Origin: an uncultured Aquimarina sp.
GTDB lineage: Bacteria; Bacteroidota; Bacteroidia; Flavobacteriales; Flavobacteriaceae
Length of the DNA stretch: 64,000 nt
Assembly (NCBI GenBank): GCA_947496355.1
Contig: CANMCO010000003.1
Span: 186,001-250,000, forward strand
Reading direction: 5' to 3'
Position numbers and translations under genes: made by a program. Of the stretch, positions 34,092-43,274 are shown in pieces (positions within the stretch are counted from its first letter, which is position 1; each line of letters opens with the position of its first letter). The notes under the pieces were generated by a model that saw only the letters and a program-made list of their open reading frames with translations, did no database searches and was not told the DNA's origin.

Positions 34092-35636
34092 TTACTGATC
34101 TAGTAATCTTTGATTAAGTTTTAGTTTTACAATTTCGCTATTGCCTTTGTACATTCTTTGGTATGTAGGTAATGCAGATTTACGATCCCAATTTATGATC
34201 TCTGTTGCTGCACTTTTATTTCTAGTACCAGTTGTTGCCGTAGCTATGCCAGCAATATAATCAAGAGCAGTTTTCAAGAAAGGATCACTCTCTTCTCCTA
34301 AAACACCCATATCTGTAGGCGATTCAGAAAAATCAACATCAGGAAATAATCCTCCGGCATAATCTGTTACATCATTTGCATTTGCAGATTTAAATACTAG
34401 CGGTTGTATAGCATACGTATGATCTGGATTAGCACCAGTTCTACCAAAACCTTCAGAGTCATAAAGAGTAACAGAAGCTTGATATTTACCAACTGTTGTT
34501 GTTCCTATTTGAATTACCTCGATGTAAGGCTTTAATCCATTGATAATTAATTCACTTGCAGAAGCAGTGTTTCCAGATGTAAGAACATGTAATTTAGGAA
34601 GGTTTAAAGAATTAATAGGAGCTCCAGTATGGATTTTATTACGAAATCTGTTAATTAGAGCTTCTTCACCTTCAGCACCTGAAGAGAATTGTGCTTGTAA
34701 ATCAGCATTCCAAAGTTCTTTAAGAAAGATCTCACCATTAAATTGACCTGTAATCATACTTGCCATATCAATAGCTGTTCTTACGAGTCCACCTCCGTTA
34801 TATCTTAAATCCAGAATTAATTCTGTTGCTCCTTCAGCTTTAAGCTGTCCAAAAGCGTCATTAAGCTGTACATCAAAATCTCCAACAAAACTATTGTACA
34901 TGATGTAACCGATTTTTATACCTGAATAATCTATAGTCTTGGCTACAAGGATAGGGTTTTCTGTATACTCTACTTCTGTAAGAGAAACAGACTCACCATT
35001 TGAATTAACGCTTGCATTAGTAAGTACTGCCAAACCAATAGTATGTGTTTCTCCAGAAAATACAGAACGATAATTATCAAATGTAATTTGTACTCCATTT
35101 ACTGTATTAAAAACATCTCCACGTTTTAATCCTTTAGCTTCTGCATCTGTTCCTGGTAATACATATCTGATAAAACCATAAATGTTTCTACTACCGTCAG
35201 GATATTGAGCAAAGCTATAATCCATCCCATTACTTTTAGAAACACCACTAAATGATTGTTCTAGAGCAACATAGTCATCTACAATAAAACTAAATTGATC
35301 TTCATCCACAAGTCGTCCACCTGCTGTAATTTTTCTATTGCTTCGTAACCCTTGGAAGGTTTCTTCAGGAGAAGAAAAATCGCTTAAAAATTCAAATAAT
35401 TCCTGGTCTGTAGCAAACTTATCATTTGCTAAATTACTTACATTAGCTTTATATAAATAAGCGGCATTCATACCGCCCCATATAAAGGCATCAATACCTT
35501 GATCTGGGTTATCGATTACATCTGGATCTGGCTGATTTGTTTGGTCAGTCTCTGGGGTGTCATCCCCGCTAGAACATGATAGAATAAAAAGAAATGAAAA
35601 TAATAGTATTCCTAACTTGAGTGTTTTCGCTTTCAT
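34092..35636 (-). CDS. S41 family (C-terminal processing) peptidase, lipoprotein
   Basis: 514 residues. Lipoprotein signal with Cys21 (LFILSCSSGDD). An N-terminal helical region (IDAFIWGGMNAAYLYKANVSNLAND) precedes a PDZ-like segment (LPGTDAEAKGLKRGDVFNTVNG, about 160-182) and the S41 core: ATELILDLRYNGGG, HVLTSGNTASASELIING with the nucleophile Ser near 357, and VGKYQAS with the Lys base near 383. This makes it a Ser/Lys protease anchored in an outer-leaflet or periplasmic membrane. It is about half identical by eye to the next gene; the pair is a tandem duplication. The substrate is unknown. Confidence 0.9.
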   Translation of the reverse strand: MKAKTLKLGILLFSFLFILSCSSGDDTPETDQTNQPDPDVIDNPDQGIDAFIWGGMNAAYLYKANVSNLANDKFATDQELFEFLSDFSSPEETFQGLRSNRKITAGGRLVDEDQFSFIVDDYVALEQSFSGVSKSNGMDYSFAQYPDGSRNIYGFIRYVLPGTDAEAKGLKRGDVFNTVNGVQITFDNYRSVFSGETHTIGLAVLTNASVNSNGESVSLTEVEYTENPILVAKTIDYSGIKIGYIMYNSFVGDFDVQLNDAFGQLKAEGATELILDLRYNGGGLVRTAIDMASMITGQFNGEIFLKELWNADLQAQFSSGAEGEEALINRFRNKIHTGAPINSLNLPKLHVLTSGNTASASELIINGLKPYIEVIQIGTTTVGKYQASVTLYDSEGFGRTGANPDHTYAIQPLVFKSANANDVTDYAGGLFPDVDFSESPTDMGVLGEESDPFLKTALDYIAGIATATTGTRNKSAATEIINWDRKSALPTYQRMYKGNSEIVKLKLNQRLLDQ

Positions 35637-35736
35637 TTTGGAGTTTGTTAAAATATGTTAATTTTTCGCTAAAATACACTTTTTTTTGAAAAATGTGCAA
35701 GAAACTCCATGAGAAGTGGTATATAATTAGGATTAT

Positions 35737-37134
35737 TTAATCCATTTGAATATACATTTTTTCGTAATTAGGCATAAACATTTTACTGTTTCCAATACTC
35801 TGAAGATGGCGTGTATTATATTTTGAAGGATTTCTGGTACCTAATATATTATCTAATGCAGCTTTTAAAAGCGGTTCGTTTTCATTTCCAAGAATTCCTA
35901 AATTTGAAAAATCCTCTTCGACTAAAACTTCAGGGGTGAATCCATCAAAATAATCTGTAAAACCTACAGAATTAACAGATCTTAATACTAAGGGTTGCAT
36001 GGCATAAGTATGCCCCGGATCAGCTCCCTGTCTACCATAATTATCTGAATCGTATAAAGTAATAGATGCCTGAAATTTACCTCTTGTAGTAGTGCCAACC
36101 TGAATAACATTAATATATGGATCAAGACCATTAATTACTAATTCACTAGCAGAAGCAGAACTTCTTGTGGTTAATATATAAATTCTTGATAGTTCTAGGC
36201 TATTAATCGCATCACCCGTTCTTATCTGATTATCAAAAAGATTCGTACCCCCAAACTGTTCTTGTCTTTCGGCATTCCACTCTTCCGTCGTAAAAACAGA
36301 ACCATTAAACTGCCCAGTAATCATGCTTGATAAATCGATAGCTGAAGTTACAGAGCCCCCGCCATTATATCTCAAATCCAATACTAAATCTGTTATATTG
36401 TCAGATTTAAAATTTGCAAATGCAGTATTAAGTTGTCCATCAAAATCGGCCGTGAATGAATTGTACATAAGATATCCAACTGGATTACCACCAACATCGA
36501 TAGTTTTTGAAATAAAAACGGGATTTTCTGTATACTGAATTTTATTTAAGGAAATTGATTCTCCTGTTGGTGTAACATCTGTACCATCAAAGGTAGCTAG
36601 TCCTATAGTGTACGATTCAGGATTTAGTAATTGACTAAAGTTCTGATCGGTAATCTGGGTTTCATCAATAGTATTAAAAATATAACCGCGTTTAACTCCT
36701 TTTGCCGCGGCATCTGTATCAGGTAGCACATAACGTACATAACCAAATACATTATTGTCATTATTGGGATAACGAACCAAACCAAACTCCATTCCATTGT
36801 TTCTTGTAATCCCATCAAAAGCTTGTTCTAATGCTATATAATCGTCTACAAGAAAGCTAAAATCATCAACACTTGATTGTAAAGCTTCAAAAATACCTTC
36901 GGGAGAAGAAAATCCTCTCAAGAAATCAGTATAATCCTGATCTGAAGAAAAACGGTCATTTGCCAAATCTGCAACGTCATCCTTGTACAGATAGAAAATA
37001 TTCATCCCTTTCCAGATAAAATCATTTATATCTAATGTGCTTGAAATTTGGGGTACATCATCATTATCATCAAAACATGCAGTAAATAAACTTCCAAATA
37101 GAAGTAATATAACAAGGTACCTCAAATATTTCAT
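35737..37134 (-). CDS. S41 family peptidase, lipoprotein (paralogue of the preceding gene)
   Basis: 465 residues from the ATG at 37134. The frame is open to 37284, but that extension lacks signal-peptide character and overlaps the sigma factor gene, so it is rejected. Lipoprotein signal LFTACFDDND (Cys20). Domain order equals its neighbour: INDFIWKGMNIFYLYKDDVADLANDRF, PDZ-like LPDTDAAAKGVKRGYIFNTID, core DLVLDLRYNGGG, TTRSSASASELVING (Ser near 326), RGKFQASI (Lys near 350). It is divergent from the sigma factor, 134 bp away. Confidence 0.9.
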   Translation of the reverse strand: MKYLRYLVILLLFGSLFTACFDDNDDVPQISSTLDINDFIWKGMNIFYLYKDDVADLANDRFSSDQDYTDFLRGFSSPEGIFEALQSSVDDFSFLVDDYIALEQAFDGITRNNGMEFGLVRYPNNDNNVFGYVRYVLPDTDAAAKGVKRGYIFNTIDETQITDQNFSQLLNPESYTIGLATFDGTDVTPTGESISLNKIQYTENPVFISKTIDVGGNPVGYLMYNSFTADFDGQLNTAFANFKSDNITDLVLDLRYNGGGSVTSAIDLSSMITGQFNGSVFTTEEWNAERQEQFGGTNLFDNQIRTGDAINSLELSRIYILTTRSSASASELVINGLDPYINVIQVGTTTRGKFQASITLYDSDNYGRQGADPGHTYAMQPLVLRSVNSVGFTDYFDGFTPEVLVEEDFSNLGILGNENEPLLKAALDNILGTRNPSKYNTRHLQSIGNSKMFMPNYEKMYIQMD

Positions 37135-37268
37135 AGCGTCTTTCTTTAAGTACAAAGCGTTAAAAGTAACTACTTTATTATAATTTTGAAAAAGAATGTA
37201 ACAAATTATATGTATAGTCGTCTCCCTTATATAAAGCTGACAAAGTTTTATGTAACGACCAACCAATA

Positions 37269-37778
37269 ATGAAAGAAAGAGCATTTATAACGCTAACAAA
37301 TGGATTTAAGGATAAGCTTTTTAGGCTAGCCAAGCGTTTACTTGTTAGTAATGAAGAAGCAGAAGACGCTACACAAGAAGTATTATTGAAGCTATGGAGG
37401 AATAAAACTAAAATGGCAGAATATAAAAATGTAGAAGCTTTTGCAATGACAATGACCAAAAATTATTGCTATGATAAGTTAAAGGCGAAAGAAACTGGAA
37501 ACTTAAAAATTGTACATAGTAATTATAAGGATGAGCAACCATCGTTGCAAAGACAAGTTGAAGCAAAAGATAGTTTGGATTGGGTTGGTAAGATTATGAA
37601 TGACTTACCAGAACAACAGCGAATGATTATTCAACTTAGAGATATAGAACAATATAATAATGCAGAGATAGCAGACATGCTGGGAATTAATGAAACAGCA
37701 GTGAGGGTAGCATTATCAAGAGGAAGAAAAAAAATTAGAGAAGAATTATTAAAAAAACACAATTATGGAGTTGTCTAA
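37269..37778 (+). CDS. ECF-type RNA polymerase sigma factor
   Basis: 169 residues. Region 2 (about 10-80: FRLAKRLLVSNEEAEDATQEVLLKLWRN..EAFAMTMTKNYCYDKLK) and region 4 (about 110-160: DLPEQQRMIIQLRDIEQYNNAEIADMLGINETAVRVALSRGRKKI) with a helix-turn-helix. There is no region 1 or 3, as in ECF sigmas. A TAATTTTG box (37181-37188) lies upstream as a possible -7 element. Its 3' end overlaps the next gene by 14 bp, the usual layout for a sigma and its anti-sigma factor. Confidence 0.93.
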   Translation: MKERAFITLTNGFKDKLFRLAKRLLVSNEEAEDATQEVLLKLWRNKTKMAEYKNVEAFAMTMTKNYCYDKLKAKETGNLKIVHSNYKDEQPSLQRQVEAKDSLDWVGKIMNDLPEQQRMIIQLRDIEQYNNAEIADMLGINETAVRVALSRGRKKIREELLKKHNYGVV

Positions 37779-38196
37779 CATAGAAAGATTACTGGAAAAG
37801 TATTTTGAAGGCGAAACGACCATTTCTGAAGAAAAAGAATTAAAGGTTTATTTTACCAGAGAAACTGTGCCGTCGCATCTAGAGAGATACAAAGATTTAT
37901 TTCAATATTTTTCTGAAGAGAGTACCATAACGGCTACCAAAGGGTTAGAATTTGGAGCAAGTAGAAAATCCAGATATACCTGGATTGGTATTGCAGCATC
38001 AATAGCTTTGATTGCAGGAGTATTTTTAACAAAAACTCCACAACCAGAGCCAGTTGATACCTTTGAAAACCCTGAAATAGCACTTCAAGAAACCAAAAAA
38101 ATCCTCAATATGGTTTCACAATATATGAATGAGGGTAAGCAGGGATTGGTGTACCTGCATGAATTTGAAAACACTAAAAATAAGTTTATAAAGTAA
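37765..38196 (+). CDS. Single-pass membrane protein, probable anti-sigma factor
   Basis: 143 residues. The cytoplasmic N-terminus (about 1-70: NIERLLEKYFEGETTISEEKELKVYF) resembles the N-terminal segment of bacteroidete anti-sigma and FecR-like proteins. One membrane helix (about 72-89, YTWIGIAASIALIAGVFL) is followed by a short outer tail (90-143). The start overlaps the sigma gene by 14 bp. The anti-sigma role is inferred from position and topology; there is no zinc-binding HxxxCxxC motif. Confidence 0.65.
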   Translation: MELSNIERLLEKYFEGETTISEEKELKVYFTRETVPSHLERYKDLFQYFSEESTITATKGLEFGASRKSRYTWIGIAASIALIAGVFLTKTPQPEPVDTFENPEIALQETKKILNMVSQYMNEGKQGLVYLHEFENTKNKFIK

Positions 38197-38240
38197 AAAA
38201 ATAATTAACATCGTTAAGGTGTAGTTTAAAATTATCAATT

Positions 38241-38780
38241 ATGAAAAAGTTAGCAATTATTTTAATATTCGCTGTTTTACCATACGTATCAAATGCTCAA
38301 AGTTATTTTGATAAGTACGAAAACATGAATGATGTAACCTCTATGGTGATCACCAACAAAATGTTTAAACTATTAAGCAAAATAGATTTTGAGAGTACAG
38401 ATGCTGAAACACAAGAATATCTTAACCTTGTAGAGAATATTAATAATATCAAGGTATTTGTTACCGAAAACAAAGAAGTAGGTAAAAAAATGAAAGGAGA
38501 TGTAGATACATATCTTAAGACTTCTTCTCTAGATGAGTTAATGCGTATCAAAAGTGATGACGGAGAGAATATTAAGTTTTATGTAAAGCCAGGTAGTGAT
38601 GAAGATCATGTAAGGGAACTATTTATGTACCTTGTAGGAAACGAAGCAAAAGAAGGAAGCCCAGAGACAGTAATATTGACAATAACCGGTAATATAGACT
38701 TGAAACAAGTTTCAAAATTGGCAAATGATCTTAATATTCCCGGAGGGAAAGAGTTAAAAAATGTGAAGAAAGGAAATTAA
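38241..38780 (+). CDS. DUF4252 family exported protein
   Basis: 179 residues. Signal peptide (about 1-19, ending VSNAQ), then a DUF4252 pattern: NDVTSMVITNKMFKLLSKID, VENINNIKVFVTEN, LDELMRIKSDDGENIKFYVKP and VILTITGNIDLKQVSKLANDL. The family is nearly confined to Bacteroidota and usually lies next to ECF sigma and anti-sigma genes, as here. Function unknown; probably periplasmic. It has a diverged lipoprotein paralogue 105 bp downstream. Confidence 0.85.
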   Translation: MKKLAIILIFAVLPYVSNAQSYFDKYENMNDVTSMVITNKMFKLLSKIDFESTDAETQEYLNLVENINNIKVFVTENKEVGKKMKGDVDTYLKTSSLDELMRIKSDDGENIKFYVKPGSDEDHVRELFMYLVGNEAKEGSPETVILTITGNIDLKQVSKLANDLNIPGGKELKNVKKGN

Positions 38781-38801
38781 TCAATACTTAATTTTTTAAG
38801 T

Positions 38802-38842
38802 ACAACTCTTCTTCTGGTTATTTGACCGGAAGAAGAATTGTT
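38802..38842 (+). other. Stem-loop between the two DUF4252 genes
   Basis: ACAACTCTTCTTCTGGT and ACCGGAAGAAGAATTGT can pair over 17 positions (one mismatch, one G-T wobble) with a six-base loop. It is followed by TTTAAAAC rather than a T-run, so it may be a weak terminator or an mRNA-stability hairpin setting the ratio of the two proteins. Confidence 0.5.
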
Positions 38843-38884
38843 TAAAACATCAATCAAAAAACAATCAATCAAAAAAATAGTAGA

Positions 38885-39424
38885 ATGAAAAATGTATTTA
38901 AAGTTTTAGGCGTAGCTTGTTTATCATTATTAATGAGCTGCAATAGTGAACCTTCCTTACAAAGGTATTTTGTGGACCATCAAGATGATAATGATTTTAT
39001 AGCTGTAGATGTACCATCTAGTCTTTTGGATAAGGATGGGATGGAATTAAGTGAAGAAGAAAAAGAAACCTTGGGAAGCATTAAAAAGGTAAACTTTTTA
39101 GCCTTAAAGCTTAATAAAGAGTTGAAAGGAAAATATGATAAGGAAAGCAAAGTAATCAATAAAATTCTTAGTTCTGAGAAGTATGAAACTCTTATGAAAA
39201 TTGGATCTGATGCAACAAATATCGTTCTGAAATTTCAAGGTGATGATGACAGAATTGATGAAGTAATTGTATTTGCAACGAATAATGAAAGAGGATTAGC
39301 ACTTGTGCGTGTACTAGGAAAAGATATGAAGCCACAAAAAATAGCAAAATTGGCTAATTCTTTCGAAAAAATGGACCTTAGTGCATTTAAAGAGATTGCA
39401 GAAACAATTAATATTGATGACTAG
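38885..39424 (+). CDS. DUF4252 family lipoprotein
   Basis: 179 residues. Lipoprotein signal with Cys19 (LSLLMSCNSE). The body follows the same plan as the upstream DUF4252 protein: LGSIKKVNFLALKLNKE, YETLMKIGSDATNIVLKFQG, DEVIVFATNNERGLALVRVLGKDMKPQKIAKLANSF. One copy is soluble or periplasmic and the other is lipid-anchored. The role is unknown. Last gene of the sigma-associated group, closed by a strong terminator. Confidence 0.83.
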   Translation: MKNVFKVLGVACLSLLMSCNSEPSLQRYFVDHQDDNDFIAVDVPSSLLDKDGMELSEEEKETLGSIKKVNFLALKLNKELKGKYDKESKVINKILSSEKYETLMKIGSDATNIVLKFQGDDDRIDEVIVFATNNERGLALVRVLGKDMKPQKIAKLANSFEKMDLSAFKEIAETINIDD

Positions 39425-39440
39425 TTCAAACAACATATAA

Positions 39441-39476
39441 ATAAAAAATCCTCGATATTAATCGAGGATTTTTTAT
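39441..39476. terminator. Bidirectional terminator
   Basis: ATAAAAAATCCTCGAT (39441-39456) and ATCGAGGATTTTTTAT (39461-39476) pair perfectly over 16 bp with an ATTA loop, between the convergent DUF4252 gene and purB. Confidence 0.88.
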
Positions 39477-39495
39477 TTTAAAATGTTGACTAGAC

Positions 39496-40839
39496 TTAAA
39501 TTCCAGTGTAATTGGAAGGGGTAATTTGTTTTAACTCGGCTTTTATTTCTTCTGAAACTTCCAAGGTATCTATAAAATTAGATATAGAACCTTGATTTAT
39601 AGCTTCATTAGTACGCGTTAGCCCTTTTAGTGCCTCATAAGGGTTAGGATATCCTTCTCTTCTTAAAATAGTCTGAATGGCTTCAGCAACAACCGCCCAA
39701 TTGTTTTCTAAGTCTTCAGCAAATTTAGTTTCATTTAGCAAGAGTTTATTCAGTCCTTTTAATGTAGCTTGAAATGCAATTATAGTATGGCCAAATGGAA
39801 CACCCACATTTCTTAAAACAGTACTGTCGGTTAGATCACGTTGTAGTCTACTTACAGGTAATTTCGCAGAAAGATGTTCAAATAAAGCATTTGCTATACC
39901 TAAGTTTCCTTCACTATTTTCAAAATCTATTGGGTTTACTTTATGTGGCATAGCCGAAGAACCTACTTCACCTTTTTTAATTTTTTGTTTGAAGTAATCC
40001 ATGGATACATACGTCCAAACATCTCTATCCAAATCAAGAATGATGGTATTAATACGTTTTAATCCATCAAAAAGTGCCGCCATATGATCATAATGTTCTA
40101 TTTGAGTAGTAGGAAAAGAGTGGTGTAAACCTAGTTTTTCCTGTACAAAATGAGTTCCGAAGGCTTTCCAGTCATTATCGGGATAGGCCACCTTATGAGC
40201 ATTATAGTTTCCTGTTGCTCCTCCAAACTTGGCAGCACTAGGAATATCTTTAAGAAGATCAAATTGTGCTTCAAGTCTGGTTACATAAACCTGAAACTCT
40301 TTTCCTAATCTAGTTGGTGATGCTGGCTGTCCGTGTGTGCGAGCTAACATAGATATTTCTGACCATTCATCAACTAAAGATTTTAATTTCTCTAAAAGTT
40401 CAGTATATCCAGGGATATATACATTGCTTATAGCTTCTTTAATACTTAATGGTATAGCAGTGTTATTTATATCCTGAGAGGTCAAACCAAAGTGTATAAA
40501 CTCCTTATATTCTTGTAAACCAAGAAGATCAAATTTCTCTTTTATAAAATATTCTACAGCTTTTACATCATGGTTTGTAACTTTTTCAATTTCCTTAATG
40601 GCTGCTGCATCTTCACTAGAAAAAGTGGTATAAATTTCTCTTAGTTTACCAAATAATGCAGAATCAATTTTCTGTAATTGAGGTAAGGGTAGCTCGCATA
40701 ATGCAATGAAATATTCAATTTCTACTAAAACACGATACTTTATTAAGGCCTCTTCACTAAAAAACACACTTAGAGATTTGGTTTTTGATGCATAACGACC
40801 ATCTATTGGAGAAATAGCTTGTAAAGGAAATGATGACAT
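39496..40839 (-). CDS. purB: Adenylosuccinate lyase
   Basis: 447 residues. N-terminal SPIDGRYASKTKSL, TNHDVKAVEYFIKEKF, HFGLTSQDINNTA, ARTHGQPASPTRLGKE and the signature loop GSSAMPHKVNPIDFENSEGN are typical of the short bacteroidete/proteobacterial PurB. It catalyses two fumarate-releasing steps in purine synthesis (SAICAR to AICAR, adenylosuccinate to AMP). The HEAT-like gene lies upstream on the same strand. Confidence 0.97.
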   Translation of the reverse strand: MSSFPLQAISPIDGRYASKTKSLSVFFSEEALIKYRVLVEIEYFIALCELPLPQLQKIDSALFGKLREIYTTFSSEDAAAIKEIEKVTNHDVKAVEYFIKEKFDLLGLQEYKEFIHFGLTSQDINNTAIPLSIKEAISNVYIPGYTELLEKLKSLVDEWSEISMLARTHGQPASPTRLGKEFQVYVTRLEAQFDLLKDIPSAAKFGGATGNYNAHKVAYPDNDWKAFGTHFVQEKLGLHHSFPTTQIEHYDHMAALFDGLKRINTIILDLDRDVWTYVSMDYFKQKIKKGEVGSSAMPHKVNPIDFENSEGNLGIANALFEHLSAKLPVSRLQRDLTDSTVLRNVGVPFGHTIIAFQATLKGLNKLLLNETKFAEDLENNWAVVAEAIQTILRREGYPNPYEALKGLTRTNEAINQGSISNFIDTLEVSEEIKAELKQITPSNYTGI

Positions 40840-40984
40840 AGATTTCTTTTTTGAAGCTGCAAAGATAATTTAATTAATTACGATATACGAAGTTGCTCTG
40901 TATGATTTTTTTTACATTCTTTAAAGGACTTGAAGTTTCTAAAAAGATAAAAACTAGTACGTAGTTTATGCAAATTATTTTTAA

Positions 40985-41542
40985 CTATAATTTTATTTTT
41001 TTTAATATCATTCTGGACCTGGCCTTGTACGCTGCACTACCAGAGCTGTAGTTGTTTTCAAGAGTTATTTTTAGCTCTGGATGTACCCAGTCGAATTCTG
41101 TTCCCAATAAATATAAAGATGTCATTGAATATGCCTTGGGAGCTACTTTTTGATCTGTAATTAACCAATCAAAGCATATTTCGGTAATTTTTTCACGATG
41201 AGTTGTACTTAAAAATTTCCTTACACTAACAGATTTTTCTTTGTAATATGCAAGAATAAGGTATTCGAAAATTTTTGCTATTGGTCTAACCGCGGAATGC
41301 TGATATACTTTTGAAGCAATAACGAGAAGTTCATCTAAATACGGAAGAATTACCTCTAGATTGTTCTTACATAAAAACTCTAACCCCCAGGAAGCTTTGC
41401 ATGAAATTTCATTTTCTACTTTATTACAAACGCTTAAAAGATCCGGAAGCATTTCAGGGTTATCAAGGATCAAATTTGCAAAATTGTTCCTTTTCTCACG
41501 AGAATGATTAACATTGTTCAATACTTCTTCAAGGGATATCAT
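40985..41542 (-). CDS. Helical (HEAT-like) protein of unknown function next to purB
   Basis: 185 residues, all-helical by appearance, with repeated two-helix units (NFANLILDNPEMLPDLLSVCNKV, CKASWGLEFLCKNNLEVILPYLDELL, HSAVRPIAKIFEYLILAY). No signal peptide, membrane segment or catalytic motif. Such proteins are commonly found upstream of purB in Flavobacteriia and sometimes carry the neighbour's name by annotation transfer; nothing in this sequence supports lyase activity. The gap to purB is 145 bp. Confidence 0.75.
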   Translation of the reverse strand: MISLEEVLNNVNHSREKRNNFANLILDNPEMLPDLLSVCNKVENEISCKASWGLEFLCKNNLEVILPYLDELLVIASKVYQHSAVRPIAKIFEYLILAYYKEKSVSVRKFLSTTHREKITEICFDWLITDQKVAPKAYSMTSLYLLGTEFDWVHPELKITLENNYSSGSAAYKARSRMILKKIKL

Positions 41543-41660
41543 AGTACTTGTAGTGTAATGATTTCAAAATTACAGAATAATAATTACTTGTTAAAATCGT
41601 TATTTGTTCTGTAACAGGTAATTATCAACATGATTTTTGCCATGCTAAATCAACCACACA

Positions 41661-42191
41661 ATGTTAGCTAAGATTAAAAATATTTTTATTGTACTTTTCT
41701 TGTTTTTGGTGATTACACAATTTTTACGACCAGAAAAAAACGAAGCTAGTTATACCAGTATTACTACTTTTGAAGAACAAGCATCGGTTACTCCCGAAAT
41801 TCAATCTATTTTACAAAATAAGTGTTATGACTGTCATAGTAATACTACACAATATCCTTGGTTTATGGAGATAAGTCCGATTTCACATTGGATGGCCTAT
41901 CATATTGAAGAGGGTAAAGAACATTTTAATGTATCTAAATGGGAGCTGTATACTGATAAACAAAAAGACCATAAACTTGAAGAGTTTATAGAAGAAATAG
42001 AGAAAAAAGAAATGCCTCTTAAATCTTATACCTGGATTCATGGTGAATTGTCAAATCAGGATGCAGAAAAATTGATTAATTGGGCGCAGGAAACTAGGAC
42101 CAGAGCAAAAGAAACGCCAAAAGATTCTTTAAATCATAATGAGGTGGCTACAAATGTAACTGATAGTATTGTGACAGATAGTATCCAATAA
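41661..42191 (+). CDS. Haem-binding domain protein (Haem_bd family) with CxxCH
   Basis: 176 residues. An N-terminal hydrophobic anchor (about 7-20) precedes the Haem_bd pattern: VTPEIQSILQNKCYDCHSNTTQYPWFMEISPISHWMAYHI with one c-type haem site (CYDCH, about 52-56), then NVSKWELYTDKQKDHKLEEFIEEI and MPLKSYTWIHG. These are membrane-anchored periplasmic monohaem proteins thought to take part in electron transfer. The C-terminal tail is repetitive in Thr/Asp/Ser. It is convergent with the sirtuin gene, with only 15 bp between. Confidence 0.87.
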   Translation: MLAKIKNIFIVLFLFLVITQFLRPEKNEASYTSITTFEEQASVTPEIQSILQNKCYDCHSNTTQYPWFMEISPISHWMAYHIEEGKEHFNVSKWELYTDKQKDHKLEEFIEEIEKKEMPLKSYTWIHGELSNQDAEKLINWAQETRTRAKETPKDSLNHNEVATNVTDSIVTDSIQ

Positions 42192-42206
42192 GAAGCCTCT
42201 TCTTAT

Positions 42207-42884
42207 CTATTTTGTTAATTTACTTACCACTTTTGGAACACCAATAGTAGCATTTTCGGATATAATAGTGAGATTTTCCTTTGGTTGCATCATAGGATTA
42301 GGGTCTATAAAATATATTGGTGTTTTATGAGGAGCATATTGTAGTAAACTGGCTGCAGGATATACTTGCATAGAAGTACCTATTATTATTAAAACATCAG
42401 CTTGCTCTGTGATTGTTATAGCTAGATCTAGCATAGGGACTTCTTCACCAAACCACACAATATGAGGTCGTAATTGGGAGTTGTGCTCACAAAAATCTCC
42501 TTTATTCAGATCTTTTTTCCAATCTAGTATTAGATTCTCATCAAACTGACTTCTAACCTTAAGTAACTCACCGTGCAGATGAGTAATTTTAGTACTACCT
42601 GCTCTTTCATGTAAATCATCTACATTTTGTGTAATTATGTTAACATCATGATACTTTTCTAATTCAAAAAGTGCCAAATGCGCCCGGTTAGGGGCTACAG
42701 TTAATAGCTGCGCTCGTCTTTTATTATAAAAATCTAAAACCAATTCCGGATTGTTTTTCCAACCTATTGGAGAGGCTACTTCCATAATATCATGACCTTC
42801 CCAGAGGCCATCAGATCCTCTAAAGGTACTTATTCCACTTTCTGCACTAATTCCGGCACCCGTTAAGACTACTATTTTTTTCAT
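42207..42884 (-). CDS. cobB: Sir2-family NAD-dependent protein deacylase lacking the zinc cysteines
   Basis: 225 residues. The NAD site GAGISAESGISTFRG, TQNVDDLHERAGS, catalytic His104 in THLHGEL and RPHIVWFGEEVP are intact. Tyr53 and Arg56 (DFYNKRRAQL) are the pair that makes class III sirtuins prefer succinyl/malonyl lysine. The zinc module normally has four Cys; here only one cysteine (Cys132) exists in the whole protein, and the module is shortened. This suggests a zinc-free variant that is still structurally complete at the active site. Desuccinylase preference is inferred. Confidence 0.9.
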   Translation of the reverse strand: MKKIVVLTGAGISAESGISTFRGSDGLWEGHDIMEVASPIGWKNNPELVLDFYNKRRAQLLTVAPNRAHLALFELEKYHDVNIITQNVDDLHERAGSTKITHLHGELLKVRSQFDENLILDWKKDLNKGDFCEHNSQLRPHIVWFGEEVPMLDLAITITEQADVLIIIGTSMQVYPAASLLQYAPHKTPIYFIDPNPMMQPKENLTIISENATIGVPKVVSKLTK

Positions 42885-43274
42885 AAACTGATTTTATCTA
42901 AAAACAGATTAAAACTATTCAAAATTGATGAGTAATGCGCATTAAATAAATATAGATTTTTCATTTTTTTGATAAATACTAAACACTTTTCGGTAAAAAT
43001 TTATGTGTTTTTTTTTCCTAAAAAATAATTTCTTAGCGTTTTTTAACAAAACTATATAATTATGTTAAGCTTTGTGCGTTTATATGTTTTGTGGTTTTTA
43101 TCGGCAAAATAGAGTTTTTTATCGATAAAAATGCAAATATAACTGTCTGATTGTAAATAAGTTCCGTATTAATATTACGGTTTTTCCGTAACAAAGAAAA
43201 CGGTAAAAACCCTATCTTGTTGGTAGAATAATAATCAATAATTGACCAACGTTAAATTTTTAATCTAATACCTT
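42885..43274. other. 390-bp intergenic region upstream of the LytTR regulator
   Basis: Very AT-rich with no open reading frame of note. It contains clustered CCGTA/TACGG elements: CCGTA (43164-43168), TTACGG (43175-43180), CCGTAA (43186-43191). It also holds an inverted pair GTTGGT (43219-43224) / ACCAAC (43245-43250) close to the LytTR start. Either could be a regulator site; no confident promoter was found. Confidence 0.35.

Noticed and set aside
37135..37284. Longer N-terminus for the second S41 peptidase
   Set aside because: The extension has no signal peptide, overlaps the sigma factor start, and the ATG at 37134 begins a perfect lipoprotein signal.
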